Below, in pieces: positions 1 to 7,551 of a DNA stretch of 14,468 nt. The notes under the pieces are model-generated. The model was given only the letters and a program-made list of their open reading frames with translations, was not told where the DNA came from and did no database searches. Within the stretch, counting starts at the first letter, position 1, and every line of letters starts with the position of its first letter. Location: contig DCUH01000060.1 of assembly GCA_002327765.1 (NCBI GenBank), forward strand, positions 1-14,468, in the 5' to 3' direction. This DNA is from a bacterium UBA2219. Lineage in GTDB: Bacteria; Desulfobacterota; Deferrimicrobia; Deferrimicrobiales; Deferrimicrobiaceae. The position numbers and the translations under genes were made by a program.

Positions 1-1266
1 CCCCACATCACCGACGAGATCAAGCGGGTCATCTACGCCGCGGCCAAGGGGTACGACCTGGCGATCGTCGAGGTGGGGGGAACGGTCGGCGACATCGAGG
101 GGCTCCCGTTCCTCGAGGCGATACGGCAGGTGAAGGGCGACCGGGGGAAGGAGAACGTCCTCTACATCCATCTGACGCTGGTCCCGTACATCAAGACGGC
201 CGGGGAGCTCAAGACCAAGCCCACCCAGCACAGCGTGAAGGAGCTGCGCTCCATCGGCATCCAGCCCGACATCCTCCTGTGCCGGACCGACCGGGCCATC
301 CCCAAGGACATGAAGGCGAAGATCGCCCTGTTCTGCAACGTCACCGAGGACGCGGTGATCACGGCGAACGACGTCGACTGCATCTACGAGGTGCCGCTGA
401 TCTACCACCAGGAAGGGCTCGACGACAAGATCATGGAGCTGCTCAACATCTGGGCAGGCGAGCCGCGCCTCGACGACTGGACGCGCGTGGTCGACCGGTG
501 GCGCAACCCCGTGGGGGAGGTCACCATCGCCATCGTCGGCAAGTACGTCAACCTCAAGGAGTCGTACAAGAGCCTGAACGAGGCGCTCACCCACGGAGGG
601 ATCGCCCACCAGGTGCGGGTCCACCACCGGTACGTGGACAGCGAGGAGGTGGAGCGCCAGGGGCCCGAGGCGCTGCTGAAAGGGGCCGACGGCATCCTGG
701 TCCCCGGCGGGTTCGGGTCCCGGGGAGTGGAGGGGAAGATCGCCGCCGTACGATATGCCCGGGAGAACGAGATCCCCTTCTTCGGGATCTGCCTCGGGAT
801 GCAGATGGCGGTCGTGGAATTCGCCCGGAACGTCTGCGGTCTTTCGACCGCGACCAGCCGGGAGCTCGACAGCGAGAGCCAGTGCCCCGTCATCGACCTC
901 ATGCCGGAGCAGCGCGACATCGAGGACAAGGGGGCGACGATGCGGCTGGGCGCCTACCCGTGCCGGCTCAAGGAGAAGTCGCTGGCGTGGAAGGCATACG
1001 GAGCGGCGGAGATCTCGGAGCGGCACCGGCACCGGTACGAGTTCAACAACGACTACCGGGACCTGTTCGTCACGAAGGGGATGGCGATCACCGGCGTGTC
1101 TCCCGACGACCGGCTCGTGGAGATCGTCGAGGTGGCCGGCCACCCGTGGTTCCTCGGGTGCCAGTTCCACCCCGAGTTCCAGTCCCGCCCGATGGTCCCC
1201 CACCCGCTGTTCCGCGACTTCATCGGGGCGGCCAACGCCCGCGCCTCCCGGAAGGGGGATTCGTAG
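1..1266 (+). CDS. pyrG: CTP synthase (glutamine-hydrolysing), 5'-truncated by window edge
   Basis: PyrG makes CTP from UTP, ATP and glutamine in the cytoplasm. The reading frame is open from base 1; the window holds 421 C-terminal residues of a family that is about 545 long, so roughly 115-120 N-terminal residues (including the P-loop) lie upstream. Visible parts are the end of the synthetase domain (window residues 1 to about 155, with the VEVGGTVGDIE segment and the KTKPTQHSV segment) and a class I glutamine amidotransferase domain. The latter has the oxyanion-strand GGFGSRG, the nucleophile elbow GICLGMQ with the catalytic Cys at 790-792, and the FHPEF motif with the catalytic His and Glu near the C-terminus. 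Nothing looks degenerate. kdsA begins 2 bases after the stop. CTP is the co-substrate for activating Kdo, which fits the neighbouring kds genes. Confidence 0.98.
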   Translation, partial: PHITDEIKRVIYAAAKGYDLAIVEVGGTVGDIEGLPFLEAIRQVKGDRGKENVLYIHLTLVPYIKTAGELKTKPTQHSVKELRSIGIQPDILLCRTDRAIPKDMKAKIALFCNVTEDAVITANDVDCIYEVPLIYHQEGLDDKIMELLNIWAGEPRLDDWTRVVDRWRNPVGEVTIAIVGKYVNLKESYKSLNEALTHGGIAHQVRVHHRYVDSEEVERQGPEALLKGADGILVPGGFGSRGVEGKIAAVRYARENEIPFFGICLGMQMAVVEFARNVCGLSTATSRELDSESQCPVIDLMPEQRDIEDKGATMRLGAYPCRLKEKSLAWKAYGAAEISERHRHRYEFNNDYRDLFVTKGMAITGVSPDDRLVEIVEVAGHPWFLGCQFHPEFQSRPMVPHPLFRDFIGAANARASRKGDS

Positions 1267-1268
1267 CC

Positions 1269-2126
1269 GTGGCGGGGGCGGACGCGATCCGCAGGGTTTC
1301 CGTCGGCGGGCGGTTCGATGTCGGCGTCGGGTGCCCCCTCTTCTTCATCGCGGGCCCCTGCGTCCTCGAGTCCGAGGCGCTGGCCCTCTCGGTGGCGGCC
1401 TTCCTCGAGGAGCTTTCCGCGAAGCTTCGCGTCAACGTGGTCTTCAAGGGGTCCTTCGACAAGGCGAACCGCTCCTCCGCCTCGTCTTACCGGGGACCCG
1501 GGACGGCGGAAGGGCTCCGCATCCTGGCGAAGATCAAGGAGCGCCACCGCCTTCCCGTCACGACCGACATCCACGACACGCGGCAGGCGGCCGCGGCCGC
1601 CCGGGTGGTCGACGTGCTCCAGATCCCTGCGTTCCTATGCCGCCAGACCGACCTCCTGCTGGCCGCCGCGGAGACCGGGCTTCCCGTGAACATCAAGAAG
1701 GGGCAGTTCATGGCCCCCTGGGACATGGGCAACGCCGTGGAGAAGGTGCGCGCGACCGGCAACGCGGCCGTCCTCGTGACGGAGCGGGGGACCACCTTCG
1801 GGTACAACAACCTGGTTGTGGACTTCCGGGGCCTCGCGCACATCCGGGAGTCGATCTGCCCCGTCGTCTTCGACGCCACGCACAGCGTCCAGCTCCCGGG
1901 GGGGGCGGGCACCGCCTCTTCCGGCGAGCGGAAGTACGTGGCGCCGCTCGCCCGGGCCGCCGTGGCGGCGGGAGTGGACGGCGTGTTCCTGGAAATCCAT
2001 CCCGACCCGGCCCGGGCGCTCTCGGACGGCCCGAACAGCCTTCCGCTCGCGGAGGTCGAGCCGCTCCTGCGGTCCCTCCTGGCGCTGCGCGCCGCCGCCG
2101 GAGAGGAGGCATCCCGTGGAGAATGA
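1269..2126 (+). CDS. kdsA: 3-deoxy-8-phosphooctulonate synthase (KDO8P synthase), metal-dependent class
   Basis: KdsA condenses phosphoenolpyruvate with arabinose 5-phosphate to KDO8P, the first committed step to Kdo of LPS inner core. The GTG start at 1269 follows AAGGGGG (1252-1258) and gives 285 residues, matching the usual 280-290. It is a single TIM-barrel DAHP-synthase-type domain. Segments seen include the KANRSS motif, the IPAFLCRQTDLL strand, TERGTTFGYNNLVVDFR and DATHSVQLPGG. The N-terminal motif is AGPCVLES, with Cys31 where the E. coli enzyme has Asn26. Cys31, His205, Glu242 and Asp253 match the four metal ligands of the Aquifex enzyme (C11, H185, E222, D233, numbers recalled) with one constant offset of 20, so I assign the metal-dependent class. 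The stop overlaps the kdsD start by 11 bases. Confidence 0.97.
   Translation: MAGADAIRRVSVGGRFDVGVGCPLFFIAGPCVLESEALALSVAAFLEELSAKLRVNVVFKGSFDKANRSSASSYRGPGTAEGLRILAKIKERHRLPVTTDIHDTRQAAAAARVVDVLQIPAFLCRQTDLLLAAAETGLPVNIKKGQFMAPWDMGNAVEKVRATGNAAVLVTERGTTFGYNNLVVDFRGLAHIRESICPVVFDATHSVQLPGGAGTASSGERKYVAPLARAAVAAGVDGVFLEIHPDPARALSDGPNSLPLAEVEPLLRSLLALRAAAGEEASRGE
2104..2109 (+). promoter_or_regulatory. Shine-Dalgarno site deciding the kdsD GTG start
   Basis: AGGAGG lies 6 bases before the GTG at 2116, inside the last codons of kdsA. It fixes this GTG as the kdsD start despite the 11-base overlap with kdsA and suggests translational coupling. Confidence 0.8.
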
Positions 2127-3087
2127 CCGGATCGCCCGCGCCGGCCGCGTCCTCGCCGTGGAGGCGTCCGCGATCGAGGGGCTGCGGAAGAAGGTGGGCG
2201 AGGGGTTCGGGAAGGCGGTGGACCTGCTCAAGTCGGCCCGGGGGAAGGTCGTCGTCACCGGGATGGGGAAGTCGGGGCTGATCGGCCGGAAAATCGCGGC
2301 GACGATGGCCTCCACGGGGACCCCCGCCTTCTTCCTCCACGCCGGAGACGGGATCCACGGCGACCTCGGCATGGTGCGGCGGGGCGACGTGGTGGTCGCC
2401 CTCTCCAACTCGGGGGAGACCGAGGAGATCGTCCGCCTGCTCCCCATGTTCCAGCGGATGGGGCTGCCGGTGATCGCGATGACGGGGAGGCCCGATTCCA
2501 CCCTGGGCCGGTACGCGGACGTGGTGCTCGACGTGGGCGTCCCCGAGGAGGCGTGCCCCCTGGGCCTCGCGCCCACCGCCTCCACGACGGCGGCGCTGGC
2601 GATGGGGGACGCGCTGGCCGTGGTCCTCTTCGAGGAGAAGGGGTTCTCGGAGGAGGACTTCGCCCGGCTGCATCCCGGCGGAGCGCTCGGGCGGCGGCTG
2701 CAGACGGTGGCGGACCTCATGCACACGGGGGACGAGGTGCCGATTGTCCCCGGGGAGATGCCGCTGAAGGACGCGCTCCTCGTCATCAGCGCGAAGCGGC
2801 TCGGGGTGACCGGCGTGGTGGACGGGGAAGGGAAGCTCGTCGGCGTGATCACCGACGGAGATGTCCGCCGCGCCACGCAGTCCGGCGTCGACCTCTACAT
2901 GGCGAAGGCGGGGGAGGTCATGACCGTGTCGCCGAAGCGGATCTCGTCGACGGTGCTCGCGGCGGCGGCGCTGCGCATGATGGAGGAGCATTCGATCACC
3001 AGCCTGTTCGTCTTCGACGCATCGTCGCCGGCGAAACCGGTCGGGATCGTTCACATCCACGACCTGCTGAAGGCGGGCGTCGGATGA
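2116..3087 (+). CDS. kdsD: Arabinose-5-phosphate isomerase (KpsF/GutQ family, SIS + CBS pair)
   Basis: KdsD interconverts ribulose 5-phosphate and arabinose 5-phosphate, the sugar that KdsA uses. GTG at 2116 gives 323 residues (E. coli about 328). A SIS sugar-isomerase domain occupies about residues 35-195 (GMGKSG, SNSGETEE, EEACPLGLAPT, LHPGGALG). Two CBS domains follow from about residue 205 to the end. The four active-site residues I recall for E. coli (K59, E111, E152, H193) line up with K52, E104, E145 and H186, each offset by 7. A small oddity is HAGDGIHGDLGM where relatives usually have HPxEx in the first half. The stop codon overlaps the kdsC start as ATGA. GutQ, a paralogue with the same architecture, cannot be excluded by sequence alone, but the kdsA/kdsC neighbours decide for kdsD. 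Confidence 0.96.
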   Translation: MENDRIARAGRVLAVEASAIEGLRKKVGEGFGKAVDLLKSARGKVVVTGMGKSGLIGRKIAATMASTGTPAFFLHAGDGIHGDLGMVRRGDVVVALSNSGETEEIVRLLPMFQRMGLPVIAMTGRPDSTLGRYADVVLDVGVPEEACPLGLAPTASTTAALAMGDALAVVLFEEKGFSEEDFARLHPGGALGRRLQTVADLMHTGDEVPIVPGEMPLKDALLVISAKRLGVTGVVDGEGKLVGVITDGDVRRATQSGVDLYMAKAGEVMTVSPKRISSTVLAAAALRMMEEHSITSLFVFDASSPAKPVGIVHIHDLLKAGVG

Positions 3088-3635
3088 ACGGGCCGCGGGT
3101 GAAGCCGGGGGCGGACGACAAGGCCGCGCGGGTCCGGCTGTTCCTCATGGACGTCGACGGCGTGCTGACGGACGGGGGGATCGTCTACGACGCGAACGGC
3201 CTCGAGTCGAAGCGGTTCCACGTCCGCGACGGGCACGGCATCAAGATGCTGGACCGCGCCGGGGTGCGGGTGGGGATCATCACCGGCCGCACCTCCGAGG
3301 TCGTGGATGTCCGGGCCCGGGAGCTCGGAATCCACATCCTCCGCCAGGGAGCGCTCGACAAGGCGGCCGTGCTGCGGGAGGTCCTGCGGGAGCAGGGCGT
3401 CCCGCCGGAAGAGACCGCCTTCGTCGGCGACGACATCGTGGACGTGCCGGTCCTTCGGGTGGTCGGCTTCTCCGCCGCCCCGTGCGACGCGGAGCAGTAC
3501 GTCCTCGACACGGTCGATTTCGTTTCCTCAAGGCCCGGCGGGATGGGCGCGGTTCGCGAGATCATCGAGTTTCTGCTCAAGGCGAACGGGACGTGGCGCT
3601 CCGTGACGGCGAAGTACTTCGAAGGGAAGTCGTAA
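3084..3635 (+). CDS. kdsC: 3-deoxy-D-manno-octulosonate 8-phosphate phosphatase (HAD, KdsC)
   Basis: KdsC removes the 8-phosphate from KDO8P to give free Kdo. The ATG at 3084 overlaps the kdsD TGA (ATGA) and yields 183 residues, close to E. coli KdsC (188). It is a cap-less HAD phosphatase: motif I DVDGVLTDG supplies the nucleophile Asp23 and acid/base Asp25, motif II is the Thr in IITGRTS, motif III is the Lys in the ALDKAAVL region, and motif IV is GDDIVDVP. The conserved RDGHGIKML stretch after motif I is typical of KdsC tetramers. The ribosome site is weak (AAGG about 10 bases upstream), so translation is probably coupled to kdsD. The first 15 residues are poorly conserved-looking and could be a slightly over-long start. 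No kdsB or waaA is in the window. Confidence 0.96.
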   Translation: MNGPRVKPGADDKAARVRLFLMDVDGVLTDGGIVYDANGLESKRFHVRDGHGIKMLDRAGVRVGIITGRTSEVVDVRARELGIHILRQGALDKAAVLREVLREQGVPPEETAFVGDDIVDVPVLRVVGFSAAPCDAEQYVLDTVDFVSSRPGGMGAVREIIEFLLKANGTWRSVTAKYFEGKS

Positions 3636-3638
3636 GGG

Positions 3639-4208
3639 ATGAGCCTGCGCCTGCTCCCCTGGGCGGCCTTCGCGGCGTTCGTCGCGGCGCTTTCCTTCCT
3701 CGCGCCCGCTCCGGAGGAGGCCGCGACGGGCCCGGCGCCGGACCGGAACGCGGCCGCGCTCGAGCTTACGGTCCGTCTTGCGCCCGTCGACATGCGGGAA
3801 TTCCACGACGACGGGGGCTGGAACCGGCTCGAGGCGAAGGAGGCGGTCTACAGCTACGGGCTCGGGACCTTGACGGGGACCGGGGTGGCCGTCTCCCTGG
3901 GGGAAGGGAAGTCGGGCGGGTCCTTCATCCGGGCGGCCCGCGCGTTCTGGGATTTGAGCGGGAAGAGCATCGAGTTTCCGGAAGGCGGGCGCGCCGAGCG
4001 CGAGGGCGGCTGGCGCGGGGAGCTCGCCCCCGCCCGGATCGACCTCGACACCCGGATTCTGCGGGTCCCGGGCGCGGTGACGCTGTCCGGCCCCGGCCTG
4101 TCCGTGGTCGGGGGAAACCTCGAGTGGAGCTGGCCGGACGGGAAGATCCGCATGGAGTCGCCGGTGAGCCGCATCGCCCCGGCGTCGCTGCCGGGGAGAA
4201 GGGGATGA
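3639..4208 (+). CDS. lptC: LPS export ABC transporter periplasmic protein LptC
   Basis: LptC is the bitopic inner-membrane protein that receives LPS from LptBFG and hands it to LptA. The ORF is 189 residues, the usual size. Residues about 4-22 form one hydrophobic anchor (LLPWAAFAAFVAALSFLA) followed by a periplasmic domain rich in short beta-strand repeats. Recognisable LptC features are the WNRLEAKEAVY strand, the later IEFPEGGRAER strand and a C-terminal GGNLEWSWPDGKIRMESP strand. The family is weakly conserved, so part of this assignment comes from position: three bases after kdsC and overlapping lptA as ATGA. GAAGGGAAG (3621-3629) is a fair ribosome site. Confidence 0.88.
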   Translation: MSLRLLPWAAFAAFVAALSFLAPAPEEAATGPAPDRNAAALELTVRLAPVDMREFHDDGGWNRLEAKEAVYSYGLGTLTGTGVAVSLGEGKSGGSFIRAARAFWDLSGKSIEFPEGGRAEREGGWRGELAPARIDLDTRILRVPGAVTLSGPGLSVVGGNLEWSWPDGKIRMESPVSRIAPASLPGRRG

Positions 4209-4729
4209 AGCCGATGGGTATCCGGTGTGCGCTCGCGCTGCTGTTGGTTCTCCTGTCCGCGCGCGGGGCTTTCGGGGAGGAGAAGAAGGGATTGTCCCTC
4301 CAGGAGGCGGGGACCCGCCCGATCGAGGTGACGGCCGACCGGCTCGACGCGGACAGCGGGAGCGACTCGGTGACCTTCGAGGGGAACGTCATCGCGAAGC
4401 AGGGGGACGTGACGATGAACGCGAACCGCCTGCACGCCGCGTATTCCCGCAAGACGAACGCGATCGAACGGATCGAGGCGGAAGGGGCGGTCCGTTTCGT
4501 CCAGGAGGGGCGGGAGGTCCGTGCCGCGCGGGCGACGCTGTACAACCTGGAGCAGCGCGTCGTCTTCTCCGGCGGCGCGACCATGCGCCAGGGGGAGAAC
4601 ACCATCCAGGGGGAGACGATCACCGTCTACCTGAGGGAGAACCGGGCCGAGGTGGCGGGCTCCGCAGGGGGCGGTCGCGTCAAGGCGGTGATCAACCCCA
4701 AGGGGATCCGGGAGGCGCCGAAGCCGTGA
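4205..4729 (+). CDS. lptA: LPS transport periplasmic protein LptA (OstA-like)
   Basis: LptA polymerises into the periplasmic bridge that carries LPS from LptC to LptD. The ORF is 174 residues. Residues 1-24 are a clear type I signal peptide: basic start, leucine-rich core about 8-17, and likely cleavage after AFG (residue 24). The mature part is an OstA-type beta-jellyroll. It starts with RPIEVTADRLDAD, followed by VTFEGNVIAKQGDVTMNANR and the paired strand VFSGGATMRQGENTIQGETI. The start at 4205 (ATGA overlap with the lptC stop, GGGGAG at 4193-4198) is preferred over the in-frame ATG three codons downstream because of the coupling; both would give a working signal peptide. The C-terminus overlaps the lptB start as GTGA. 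Confidence 0.95.
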   Translation: MKPMGIRCALALLLVLLSARGAFGEEKKGLSLQEAGTRPIEVTADRLDADSGSDSVTFEGNVIAKQGDVTMNANRLHAAYSRKTNAIERIEAEGAVRFVQEGREVRAARATLYNLEQRVVFSGGATMRQGENTIQGETITVYLRENRAEVAGSAGGGRVKAVINPKGIREAPKP

Positions 4730-5505
4730 CGGAAGGCGCGGCCCCCAGGGATCACCCCCACCGCCGGCGTGCAGACCGCATCGGCAAGTCGCTTGCCGTC
4801 ACGGCGCTCTACAAGCGGTATCGCCGCAGGGAAGTGGTGCGGGGCGTGTCGCTTTCGACCTCGCCGGGGGAAGTGGTCGGCCTCCTCGGGCCGAACGGGG
4901 CGGGGAAGACGACCATCTTCTACATGATGGTGGGGCTCGTCCGCCCCGACGGGGGGGAGGTCTCCCTGAACGGCAACCGCGTGACGGAGCTGCCGATGCA
5001 CCGGAGAGCGCGAATGGGGCTGGGGTACCTTCCGCAGGAGCCCTCCGTTTTCCGCAAGCTCTCCGTGCGGGAAAACATCCTCGTGTTTCTGGAGGAGACG
5101 GACCTCTCGAGGGGGGAGAGGATGGAGCGGCTGGAAACGCTGCTCCGGGACATGCGGATCGGGCACGTCGGCGACACGATGGGCTATGCGCTTTCCGGCG
5201 GGGAGCGGCGCCGGGTGGAGATCGCGCGGGCGCTGGTCCTGTCGCCCGATTTCCTCCTTCTGGACGAGCCGTTCGCCGGCATCGACCCGATCTCCGTGGC
5301 CGACCTCCAGCAGGTCATCCTCGGATTAAAAGAGCGCGGGATCGGGGTTATAATAACGGATCATAACGTGCGCGATACGCTGAAGGTATGCGATCGCGCG
5401 TACATCATCTCCGAGGGGCGCATACTCCTTTCGGGAACCCCTTCGGAAATCGCGGCCTCGGACCGGGTCCGCGAGATCTACCTCGGGGAAGGATTTTCAC
5501 TTTAG
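4726..5505 (+). CDS. lptB: LPS export ABC transporter ATP-binding protein LptB
   Basis: LptB is the cytoplasmic ATPase dimer that powers LPS extraction by LptFG. All ABC motifs are present: Walker A GPNGAGKTT, Q-loop LPQEPSVFRKLSVREN, signature LSGGERRRVEIARAL, Walker B LLLDEPFAGIDP, and the switch His in ITDHNVRDTL. The C-terminal YLGEGFSL resembles the LptB ending. The GTG at 4726 overlaps the lptA stop (GTGA) with GGAGG at 4711-4715. It gives 259 residues with about 20 more N-terminal residues than E. coli LptB; no better in-frame start is visible before the conserved TALYKRYRRREVV strand. The lptF and lptG permease genes are not in the window. Near its 3' end the gene carries a run of codons unusual for this DNA (tta, gtt ata ata) that forms a promoter-like sequence. 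Confidence 0.97.
   Translation: MTEGAAPRDHPHRRRADRIGKSLAVTALYKRYRRREVVRGVSLSTSPGEVVGLLGPNGAGKTTIFYMMVGLVRPDGGEVSLNGNRVTELPMHRRARMGLGYLPQEPSVFRKLSVRENILVFLEETDLSRGERMERLETLLRDMRIGHVGDTMGYALSGGERRRVEIARALVLSPDFLLLDEPFAGIDPISVADLQQVILGLKERGIGVIITDHNVRDTLKVCDRAYIISEGRILLSGTPSEIAASDRVREIYLGEGFSL
5326..5354 (+). promoter_or_regulatory. Predicted internal sigma-70-type promoter in lptB, reading toward rpoN
   Basis: TTAAAA (5326-5331, 4 of 6 to the -35 consensus) is followed after exactly 17 bases by TATAAT (5349-5354, perfect -10). The expected start point is near 5361, about 160 bases before the rpoN ATG. The site is made from codons that are rare here: the single in-frame TTA codon I can find in the window and a tandem ATA ATA, where synonymous G+C-rich codons would keep the same protein. 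A promoter for rpoN and the genes after it is the likeliest reason. This is read from sequence only; no transcript evidence. Confidence 0.65.
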
Positions 5506-5523
5506 GAGCGGCATAAGGACCCG

Positions 5524-6972
5524 ATGGCCCTCGAACTCCGGCAGAACCTGAAGCTCGCCCAGCAGCTGGTGATGACCCCCCAGCTGCAGCAGGCGATCAA
5601 GCTGCTTCAGCTCTCCCGTCTCGAGCTCCAGCAGGCGGTCCGGGAGGAGCTCGAGGTCAACCCCGCCCTCGAGGAAACCGCCGACGGAGGCTCCGAAGAG
5701 GAAACGGCGGCGCCGGAGGCGTCGGCCCCGGCGGCGGCGCCGGAGGAGGCGCCCCCCGCGGAGGACAAAGGCCTCATCGACCGCGTCGATTGGGAGTATT
5801 ACTTCGGCGACGGCGGGCGAGGCGAGGGCCGCGTGGAGCGCGATACGGAAGAGGAGGACGGGCGCCCCTACTACGAGAACACGCTGACGCGCCGGCTTTC
5901 CCTTTCCGACCACCTGGAAACGCAGATCCGTCTCTTCGGCCTGCCCGACTCCATGCAGGAGGCCGCCCTCTACCTGATCGGCAACATCGACGAGAACGGG
6001 TACCTCAAGACGACGGTGGAAGATGCGGCGGAGGCGCTGTCCCTGCCCGTCGAGGAGGTGGAGCGGGCGCTCGCCAGGGTGCACACGCTCGATCCTCTGG
6101 GCGTCGGGGCACGGGACCTGCGCGAATGCCTCCTGATCCAGGCGCGGGAGAAGGGGGAAGGATTCGAGCTCCCCATCCGGATCCTCGAGGAGCAGTTCGA
6201 GCTGTTCTCCAAGGGGGACGTGGCGGGGATCGCGCGCAAGCTCAAGATCCCGAAGGAAACCGTCAAGGAGGCGTTCCAGAAGCTCGTCTCCCTGTGGCCG
6301 AAGCCGGGGCGGGAGTATTCCGCAGACGACGTGCAGTACATCACGCCCGACGTCCACGTCTTCAAGCTGGACGACCGGTGGGTCATCCAGCTCAACGAGG
6401 ACGGGCAGCCGCGGCTGCGGCTCTCCTCCTACTACCGGAGCCTGCTGGCCGGCGGGGGACAGGAGCTCCCGAAGGAGGACCGGGAGTTCCTGAAGGCGAA
6501 GGTCAACTCCGCCCTCTGGTTCATCAAGAGCATCGAACAGCGCAAGCGGACCATCTACAAGGTGGTGGAGAGCATCATAAAGCTGCAGGGCGACTTCTTC
6601 GAGAAGGGCCCGAAGCACCTCCGGCCGCTCACCCTGAAGGACGTGGCCGAGGACATCGAGATGCACGAGTCGACCGTTTCGCGCGTCACAAGCGGGAAGT
6701 ACGTCAACACCCCGCACGGCATCTTCGAGCTGAAATACTTCTTCAATTCGGGGCTGAACCGGGGCGGGGGAGAGGAGGAGATCGCCTCAAAGTCCGTGAA
6801 GGAGAAGATCCGCGAGATCATCCGTGCCGAGGGCGAGAACAAGCCCTTGAGCGACCAGGAGCTGATGCGGCTCCTGCAGAACCAGGGGATCCGGATCGCG
6901 CGGCGGACCGTGACGAAGTATCGTGCGCAGCTGGGGCTGCTCTCCTCTTCCGGCCGCAGAAGGCAGTTCTAG
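5524..6972 (+). CDS. rpoN: RNA polymerase sigma-54 factor
   Basis: RpoN directs core RNA polymerase to -24/-12 promoters and needs AAA+ activators. The ORF is 482 residues, in the normal range. Region I (residues 1-50) is the Gln/Leu-rich activator-interacting segment, beginning with RQNLKLAQQLVMTPQLQQAI. Region II (about 52-82) is a low-complexity linker rich in Glu, Ala and Pro. The core-binding region follows (about 95-300). The -12-contacting HTH is near 370-395 (TLKDVAEDIEMHESTVSRV), and the RpoN box ARRTVTKYR spans 459-467, reading the -24 element. The ATG follows AAGGA at 5515-5519. The gene lies 18 bases after lptB, as in the E. coli lptB-rpoN arrangement, and probably has its own start within lptB. 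It is intact. Confidence 0.98.
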   Translation: MALELRQNLKLAQQLVMTPQLQQAIKLLQLSRLELQQAVREELEVNPALEETADGGSEEETAAPEASAPAAAPEEAPPAEDKGLIDRVDWEYYFGDGGRGEGRVERDTEEEDGRPYYENTLTRRLSLSDHLETQIRLFGLPDSMQEAALYLIGNIDENGYLKTTVEDAAEALSLPVEEVERALARVHTLDPLGVGARDLRECLLIQAREKGEGFELPIRILEEQFELFSKGDVAGIARKLKIPKETVKEAFQKLVSLWPKPGREYSADDVQYITPDVHVFKLDDRWVIQLNEDGQPRLRLSSYYRSLLAGGGQELPKEDREFLKAKVNSALWFIKSIEQRKRTIYKVVESIIKLQGDFFEKGPKHLRPLTLKDVAEDIEMHESTVSRVTSGKYVNTPHGIFELKYFFNSGLNRGGGEEEIASKSVKEKIREIIRAEGENKPLSDQELMRLLQNQGIRIARRTVTKYRAQLGLLSSSGRRRQF

Positions 6973-6997
6973 ATCCGCAGAACGGCCCATTCCTGGG

Positions 6998-7004
6998 AAG
7001 GAGG
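6998..7004 (+). promoter_or_regulatory. Strong Shine-Dalgarno site for hpf
   Basis: AAGGAGG ends 7 bases before the GTG at 7012. It is one of the best ribosome sites in the window, decides the hpf start, and suggests independent, high-level translation of hpf in the 39-base rpoN-hpf gap. Confidence 0.8.
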
Positions 7005-7011
7005 GGTTACC

Positions 7012-7551
7012 GTGAAACAGATCAATGTGACGTTCCGGCACGTCGATCCGAGCCAGGCGCTCAAGGATTACGTGGTCGAGAAGCTGGGCAGGCTCCAGAA
7101 GGTCGTCGAAAAGGCCTTCGAGGCCAACGTGACGCTCTCGGTCGAGAAGTACCGCCACATCGCCGAAGTGTACATGACCGCGCCGGGGATCACCATCAAG
7201 GCGTTCGAATCCACAGAGGACCTCTATTCGGCCATCGATCTCGTCTGCGACAAGGTCGAGCGCCAGTTGAAGAAATATCGCGAGAAGCAGAAGGACAAGG
7301 GCCAGGGGACGGTCCAGGAGCCCTTCGTGTCCGGCGTCTCCCTCACCATCTCCCCGGGGGAGGGCGGCCCCCGCATCGTGCGCAGCGACAACTTCCTTCC
7401 CAAGCCGATGACCGTCGAGGAGGCCGCGAAGCATCTGGACATCCTCCGGGTCGACGTCGTGATGTTCGTGAACCAGGAGACCAACCAGCCGAGCGTCGTG
7501 TTCCGCCAGCAGGACGGCACCATCGGGTTCACGGAGCCGGCCGCCAGATGA
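7012..7551 (+). CDS. hpf: Ribosome hibernation-promoting factor, long form
   Basis: HPF binds the 30S decoding channel and silences ribosomes in stationary phase. At 179 residues this is the long form, unlike the about 95-residue E. coli HPF. Residues 1 to about 105 are the S30AE (YfiA-like) beta-alpha domain (INVTFRHVDPS, LKDYVVEKL, IAEVYMTAPG). After a linker (about 106-120), residues about 123-177 form the C-terminal dimerisation domain (IVRSDNFLPKPMTVEEAAKHL, MFVNQETNQPSVVFRQQDG). In species with long HPF this tail alone can join 70S ribosomes into 100S dimers, so no separate RMF is needed. The GTG start is fixed by AAGGAGG at 6998-7004. The stop overlaps the ptsN start (ATGA). Confidence 0.96.
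   Translation: MKQINVTFRHVDPSQALKDYVVEKLGRLQKVVEKAFEANVTLSVEKYRHIAEVYMTAPGITIKAFESTEDLYSAIDLVCDKVERQLKKYREKQKDKGQGTVQEPFVSGVSLTISPGEGGPRIVRSDNFLPKPMTVEEAAKHLDILRVDVVMFVNQETNQPSVVFRQQDGTIGFTEPAAR

Noticed and set aside
279..1268. Upstream in-frame extension of the kdsA frame through pyrG.
   Set aside because: The extension is Arg/Gly/Pro-rich shadow sequence of pyrG; KdsA homology begins after GTG 1269, which has a ribosome site.
1635..3060. Long minus-strand open frames (413 and 450 codons) opposite kdsA and kdsD.
   Set aside because: Composition is Arg/Pro/Gly-rich with no motif, and the plus strand has intact KdsA and KdsD with all catalytic residues.
6973..7011. A sigma-54 (-24/-12) promoter before hpf or at other junctions.
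   Set aside because: I looked for TGGCAC-N5-TTGC-like spacing at the gene junctions and found no match with both GG and GC elements correctly placed.
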